Shown: piece after piece, positions 60,368 through 64,000 of the stretch
How the letters are laid out: each line of letters opens with the position of its first letter
Numbering within the stretch: position 1 is the stretch's first letter
From: JAQVIJ01 sp041287365
Lineage (GTDB): Bacteria; Desulfobacterota; Dissulfuribacteria; Dissulfuribacterales; DYLC01
Length of the DNA: 64,000 nucleotides
Reading direction: 5' to 3'
Assembly (NCBI GenBank): GCA_041287365.1
Contig: JBEULL010000020.1
Span: 1 to 64,000 of the forward strand
Position numbers and translations under genes: made by a program
The notes under the pieces: generated by a model
The model's input: only the letters and a program-made list of their open reading frames with translations
The model's database searches: none
What the model was told of the DNA's origin: nothing

Positions 60368-61411
60368 TTAAATCTTGCTTGTTTCCACATGAAACCTTAC
60401 TGTTGAACCTATAACCGTGCTTTTTCCGGTATGGAGAAAGGTTGTCACAAATATCAACTGAAGAAAAAGCAAGGGTTCTGCGCCCCAAATTCTGTGCAGA
60501 CCCGTGGTCAAATCCACAAGCTGGGTGGTGCTCTGAAAGAAAAAAACCAGTGCGCCAACGTAACAGATGCTTGCAAGCGCCATTTTCTGGTATGCGGATA
60601 TATTGCCCTCACCCCTGTAATCAGCCCGAAGTGTCTCTGAAAAAAAACGCCATAATTGCGTAACCGCAATGACGATAACAAGCGATGTCCTGAAAAAGCC
60701 ATACAAAAAAAGCATTGTGCAGAATATGGCTGTCATCACGTATAAAACTGCTGTGAGTGCCTGAACCGGCACCACCGGCTTGCCATCCATATTGCCTGCA
60801 TAGGCTATTTTTTTTGTCTTGCCAGAAAAGACAAAATTAAACCTGCCAAATAACCTTTGAACAAACTCATTAGATTCTGTCAGACTTTTACCATAACAAC
60901 ATCCGAAACTAATGCAGGCAAGCCTGCCGGTTCCCTCACCAAAGGCATAAGCAATAGCTGTGGCGCAAAGCATAGGAATAACAGGTGATGTGAGCCATGG
61001 AATGCCTGTCTCATTCATCCCCCACAAAATCCACGGGGCAAAAACAATGCCCACGAAAGATGCGCCTCCCACAGTCAGTGTGTGCCTTTTTTTCTCTACG
61101 ATCCAGGCGACAATACTTGACGCAGGGATGCAGATGGCAAGCATGAGCTCAACAAACAAAAAAACGCCGAAGAAATGTACATTCAGCGAGAATGTAAGCA
61201 GAATGAACATGGCGGCTGCGATGGTGTAAGCCAATGCTGAAAAAAAACCATAATATGTGAAAGCTAACCCTTTCCACACTCCATTTTCAAGCATTGCGAC
61301 TGGAACACTGGCAATAAACTGCCATCTTTCCTGTGTCAGACTTCTAAACGCCCACTTGAAAAGCACCAGATAGCCAACGGATAAAAACGTTAAAAACAAA
61401 ATAGTCTCCAT
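60368..61411 (-). CDS. Prolipoprotein diacylglyceryl transferase (Lgt)-like membrane protein
   Basis: A 347-residue protein with about seven to eight membrane helices. The segment FGEGTGRLACISFGCCYGK corresponds to the conserved Lgt stretch (GRxGCFxxGCCxG-type), with TLTVGGASFVGIVFAPW before it and RFFSETLRADYRGEGN after it, in Lgt order. It is a divergent paralogue rather than a standard Lgt, whose NGE/HGG residues are not clear here. AAGGAG precedes the ATG. It follows psd after 13 nt, so a phospholipid (for example phosphatidylethanolamine or phosphatidylglycerol head-group) substrate is a reasonable guess. Confidence 0.72.
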   Translation of the reverse strand: METILFLTFLSVGYLVLFKWAFRSLTQERWQFIASVPVAMLENGVWKGLAFTYYGFFSALAYTIAAAMFILLTFSLNVHFFGVFLFVELMLAICIPASSIVAWIVEKKRHTLTVGGASFVGIVFAPWILWGMNETGIPWLTSPVIPMLCATAIAYAFGEGTGRLACISFGCCYGKSLTESNEFVQRLFGRFNFVFSGKTKKIAYAGNMDGKPVVPVQALTAVLYVMTAIFCTMLFLYGFFRTSLVIVIAVTQLWRFFSETLRADYRGEGNISAYQKMALASICYVGALVFFFQSTTQLVDLTTGLHRIWGAEPLLFLQLIFVTTFLHTGKSTVIGSTVRFHVETSKI

Positions 61412-61424
61412 GATGGCCTGCTCC

Positions 61425-62423
61425 TTATCTTTTTCTTGTTGCTATGGAAGAACGCACGTTCAGATCGGTTTCTACCATTTTTGAGCCAAAACCTGCTGAA
61501 AACCTGCTTTTTGCCAGAATATTGTGCTGATTTTGTATGAGATCAGCCTCAAACACCACTCGGTCTTTTTGAAACAGCAGGACTACAGTGCTGCTTCCAG
61601 GCCTAAACAGGCTCTTTGGCTGCCCCTTTTTCAAAAACATACCGAGTTTCATCTCCTTTGGGGCATCATATGCCACTTCACTGTAATACTGTTTAATTTC
61701 GCCTATCATGAGCGCCGCCACCTCTATCATTGCGACAAGCCCCACGTAACTGCCTCCTTCACAGTCTGTATCTATGATGGTCACCGCCCTTTTGTTCTTG
61801 GAATAGGGCGTCACAAGGTTTATCACTGCTGAAGGATTACACGAGTGATAACTGCCATTCAGCTCATAGAAATCCATGACAATCCCTGAGACAGGCATGT
61901 GGTTGTAGTGGTATTTCTCAGGTGTAAGCCGAAATATCGCAAAATCACCAGACCTGAAGGCATCTATCCATAAGGCTTTTTTCGCACCAAGCAACTCCTC
62001 AAAGCTGAAAAACTTCTCCTTGATAAAAAACAGTGCAGTTTCACATAACGATCCTATCAAGACCTTTGAATCCGCCGGAGAAACAATACGTTCGGAACAA
62101 TCGTCCATTGGCCTGCAATCCCAATAGCGAATCTTGCGCTCAAAGATTTTGCGAGGTGTATTAAGGCTCTGAGGTGGGTCAAGGCATTCCGACATATTTA
62201 CACCCATCATTTTCAAAAACGCCAGATTGCCGGTAAGCCTTGATGCAAGCAATGAATCGTAGTTGAGGTAACCCAGAAGAGCTGAGCTTATACTGTTTGT
62301 CAGGGCATTAAATACAAATGCAGAGTTTTCCCTGACGCTTGCATAGATAAAGTTGACTATTTTATCTGCATACAGCTTTTCTGTTAATATTTTACCAGTT
62401 GATCGCTCTATATATTGATGCAT
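61425..62423 (-). CDS. psd: Phosphatidylserine decarboxylase family protein
   Basis: About 332 residues, membrane-associated pyruvoyl enzyme converting phosphatidylserine to phosphatidylethanolamine. RIVSPADSKVLIGSL, FAIFRLTPEKYHYNHMPVSG and IDTDCEGGSYVGLVAMIEVAALMIGEI are the conserved blocks; the self-cleavage region is FRPGSSTVVLLFQ, giving a Ser-derived pyruvoyl in the alpha chain. The protein is longer at the N-terminus than short bacterial Psd. AAGGA upstream supports ATG at 62423, which overlaps the end of the upstream gene by 32 nt. pssA is not in the window. Confidence 0.88.
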   Translation of the reverse strand: MHQYIERSTGKILTEKLYADKIVNFIYASVRENSAFVFNALTNSISSALLGYLNYDSLLASRLTGNLAFLKMMGVNMSECLDPPQSLNTPRKIFERKIRYWDCRPMDDCSERIVSPADSKVLIGSLCETALFFIKEKFFSFEELLGAKKALWIDAFRSGDFAIFRLTPEKYHYNHMPVSGIVMDFYELNGSYHSCNPSAVINLVTPYSKNKRAVTIIDTDCEGGSYVGLVAMIEVAALMIGEIKQYYSEVAYDAPKEMKLGMFLKKGQPKSLFRPGSSTVVLLFQKDRVVFEADLIQNQHNILAKSRFSAGFGSKMVETDLNVRSSIATRKR

Positions 62424-64000
62424 ATGCCGCTGATTCCTTTTCGCTGTTTTCAAATAACGCTGTATTATACAAAACTACTAGTAGGATTATATTTACAAGC
62501 ATTTTTATTTCATCTATTGACAGACTGTCTGACAAAAGTTTCGCTCTGAGTTCATTACATAATCCTTTAATATTTCTGCGTTTTGATAGATATGCAACTG
62601 CGTGCAGTAGTCTACTGTCAAGGGCGCAGGCATTATCTTCAATCGCAGCGATATCCTCGTTTACAAATCCTAAAGCCTCATCGAGATATTGTCTTCTGAG
62701 TTCATTGCGGTAGTATCGTTCAGCAGCAAGATTGAACTCATTGGCCTCCATCCTGATAGCTTTCTTATTTGATGATGCGCCAAGGATGCCATCTAAAAGT
62801 TTGGCCTTGGCAGAGTGCAAATGCGGGGCTTCAATACGCATTTCAAGATCAGACAAGTCCTCTTCAAAGCCCCACATCTCTATCAGATCTGCTGCATCCT
62901 TTCGAAGCACCTTCAAAAGCGCCTTGTTGTACTCCTTAGCGTAAACCCTGATATAACCTGAATAACGTCTGCTGGACCTTGTTTTTTCAGTGTATTGCAA
63001 GATGTAACGCAAAAAAGCATTTTGTGTGTCTGAACACACAAAGAAGGTAGGAAGCCCTATAGCTGATGCAAAAAATATCTGTCTGCGCTCACTTTCCACA
63101 AAAACACTATCAGGGATCATTTCATGCTTCAATTTCTGCTCAGCTATGTACTTGAAAGCAAGACATGAGACCAGAACTTGCATGTTGACGGCATGTGTCA
63201 TGTCATGCCTGAGGCTTTTAAAAAGGCTGTAATATCTGCCTTCAAAGCCTGAAAAACCCATTTTTTCATATTCCCTGAGCCGGTAAAGCTGATAGACAGC
63301 CATCCTTTCATCAAATACGCCCATCTCAGCCAGATCACGCTTGAGCCTCTCGCTGTTTCCGACCTTGCCATCAAGAGATGGGTTTTGATCAGTGCTCAGA
63401 AGCGCGGCCATATAGTCAATCAACCTGAAATCATCTACAAAATCCCCTGAAAGCCTGAAGGTGGCGGCAATGAAATTGTCCAGCCACTTCGGGCCAAAAG
63501 GCGTAACAGGCTGCCCGAAGATATTTATATGGGCCTTTTTCTTCCACCGTCTCCATAGCATTCTGAGGTGTGTGTAATGCAGTTCATGCGGCAGAAACCC
63601 AAGGGCATTTTCAGGATGAAAGTCTGCAAATCCAAGCCGATAGGGCGCTGCGCTGTAGGTGCCCACAAAAAGAGGCAAAAAATGTTCAATTATCTTTATG
63701 GCAAGGTCGCCAAGGTGTTTTTCATGGGCTTTTGTAACCCTGTTCTCCTGAAAGGCGTTGGATAATATTCTGCTTCCGAGGCTGATATGTGTGCCATTAT
63801 TTGCAAGACTAATGTTTGAGGTGTTTGGGAGAGAGACAAGATTGTTGTTGATGATGCCGGCTTCCTTCAACTTTGAAATGGCATTTAATCGGCTTCTACT
63901 TAAAACCTGGTGACAAAGTACCATATAATGATATTTTTCCTCACCCATTTGCCAGCCTGAAAGACAAGGACTGATAAAAAGCTCCCTATAGAATGAATCG
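62392..64000 (-). CDS. Large protein of unknown function, 5' end outside the window
   Basis: The reading frame stays open to the window edge: upstream of an internal ATG at 63948 it continues as SFYRELFISPCLSGWQMGEEKYHY without a stop, so the true start probably lies beyond 64000. At least 535 residues are visible, mostly helical, without signal peptide or obvious membrane helix. Histidine-rich spots (FLPHELHYTHLRMLW and SLRHDMTHAVNMQVL) may be metal sites. I do not recognise the family. It overlaps psd by 32 nt and is followed by the Lgt-like gene, so a role in membrane lipid metabolism is the contextual guess. Confidence 0.7.
   Translation of the reverse strand, partial: DSFYRELFISPCLSGWQMGEEKYHYMVLCHQVLSRSRLNAISKLKEAGIINNNLVSLPNTSNISLANNGTHISLGSRILSNAFQENRVTKAHEKHLGDLAIKIIEHFLPLFVGTYSAAPYRLGFADFHPENALGFLPHELHYTHLRMLWRRWKKKAHINIFGQPVTPFGPKWLDNFIAATFRLSGDFVDDFRLIDYMAALLSTDQNPSLDGKVGNSERLKRDLAEMGVFDERMAVYQLYRLREYEKMGFSGFEGRYYSLFKSLRHDMTHAVNMQVLVSCLAFKYIAEQKLKHEMIPDSVFVESERRQIFFASAIGLPTFFVCSDTQNAFLRYILQYTEKTRSSRRYSGYIRVYAKEYNKALLKVLRKDAADLIEMWGFEEDLSDLEMRIEAPHLHSAKAKLLDGILGASSNKKAIRMEANEFNLAAERYYRNELRRQYLDEALGFVNEDIAAIEDNACALDSRLLHAVAYLSKRRNIKGLCNELRAKLLSDSLSIDEIKMLVNIILLVVLYNTALFENSEKESAAYASIYRAINW

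Overview
The window looks like a chromosomal segment of a strictly anaerobic bacterium of the Desulfobacterota (former Deltaproteobacteria) type. This is an inference from gene content: a Re-citrate-synthase-like enzyme, indolepyruvate:ferredoxin oxidoreductase, ADP-forming acyl-CoA synthetases, FeoA/FeoB with a DtxR-type regulator, SelA, and many radical SAM proteins. I cannot name a genus. No phage, CRISPR array, transposase or rRNA operon was seen. One tRNA (Arg, CCG) is present.

Layout. 0-7.4 kb (+): a glycine-zipper lipoprotein, then hisS-aspS and a citrate/homocitrate-synthase-type protein with a C-terminal Cache-like domain, then a B12/radical SAM protein that begins in a 36-bp near-perfect palindrome. 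7.4-10 kb (-): a three-gene ABC importer. 10.1-11.4 kb (+): queC, a YkgJ-type cysteine-cluster protein and a small unknown. 11.5-16.1 kb (-): parA-parB, a DUF2892 membrane protein, a two-TM K+ channel with RCK domain, and pgi. 16.4-22.2 kb: a zinc-ribbon protein and a RimK-like ATP-grasp enzyme, an FG-GAP-like exported protein, gyrB and dnaN; much of this block is extremely AT-rich. 22.4-25 kb (+): a MidA-type methyltransferase, a HAD hydrolase whose coding sequence contains a perfect parS site, a divergent KptA/Tpt1-like protein, and tRNA-Arg. parAB, parS, gyrB and dnaN together suggest an origin-proximal region.

25-29 kb (+): iorA-iorB, a lipoprotein, scpB and an exported protein. 29-30.7 kb (-): a FapA (DUF342) protein. 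31-38.6 kb (+): the most coherent functional block. It holds a GNAT acetyltransferase fused to a synthetase-like region that lacks the catalytic His, an HDAC-family deacetylase, a CBS-ACT protein, an apparently active ADP-forming acyl-CoA synthetase, and a Pta-N-terminal-like (P-loop plus DRTGG) protein. The content parallels Bacillus acuABC and points to reversible acetylation control of acetyl-CoA/acetate metabolism. IorAB nearby could feed aryl-acetyl-CoA to the synthetase for ATP formation.

38.6-44.6 kb (mostly -): carbonic anhydrase, Nudix hydrolase, an outer-membrane barrel-like protein, then feoB, feoA and a dtxR-type gene behind a clear DtxR-type operator. Divergent from dtxR is a tiny cysteine-rich reading frame with its own intrinsic terminator. 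44.6-53.1 kb: an exported OB-fold-like protein with 5-FCL; pyrF, a TPR protein and selA (-); rlmH, whose start codon overlaps that of selA; an Nfu-type protein, purB and an orphan histidine kinase. 53.2-55.2 kb (-): the DUF4130 / radical SAM DNA-modification pair. 55.2-57.9 kb: a SlyD-like FKBP-methyltransferase fusion divergent from a decayed B12/radical SAM pseudogene. 58.4-60.3 kb: an EAL-CBS-GGDEF protein flanked by inverted copies of a dispersed repeat. 60.4-64 kb (-): an operon of an unknown protein (running off the window end), phosphatidylserine decarboxylase and an Lgt-like membrane protein.
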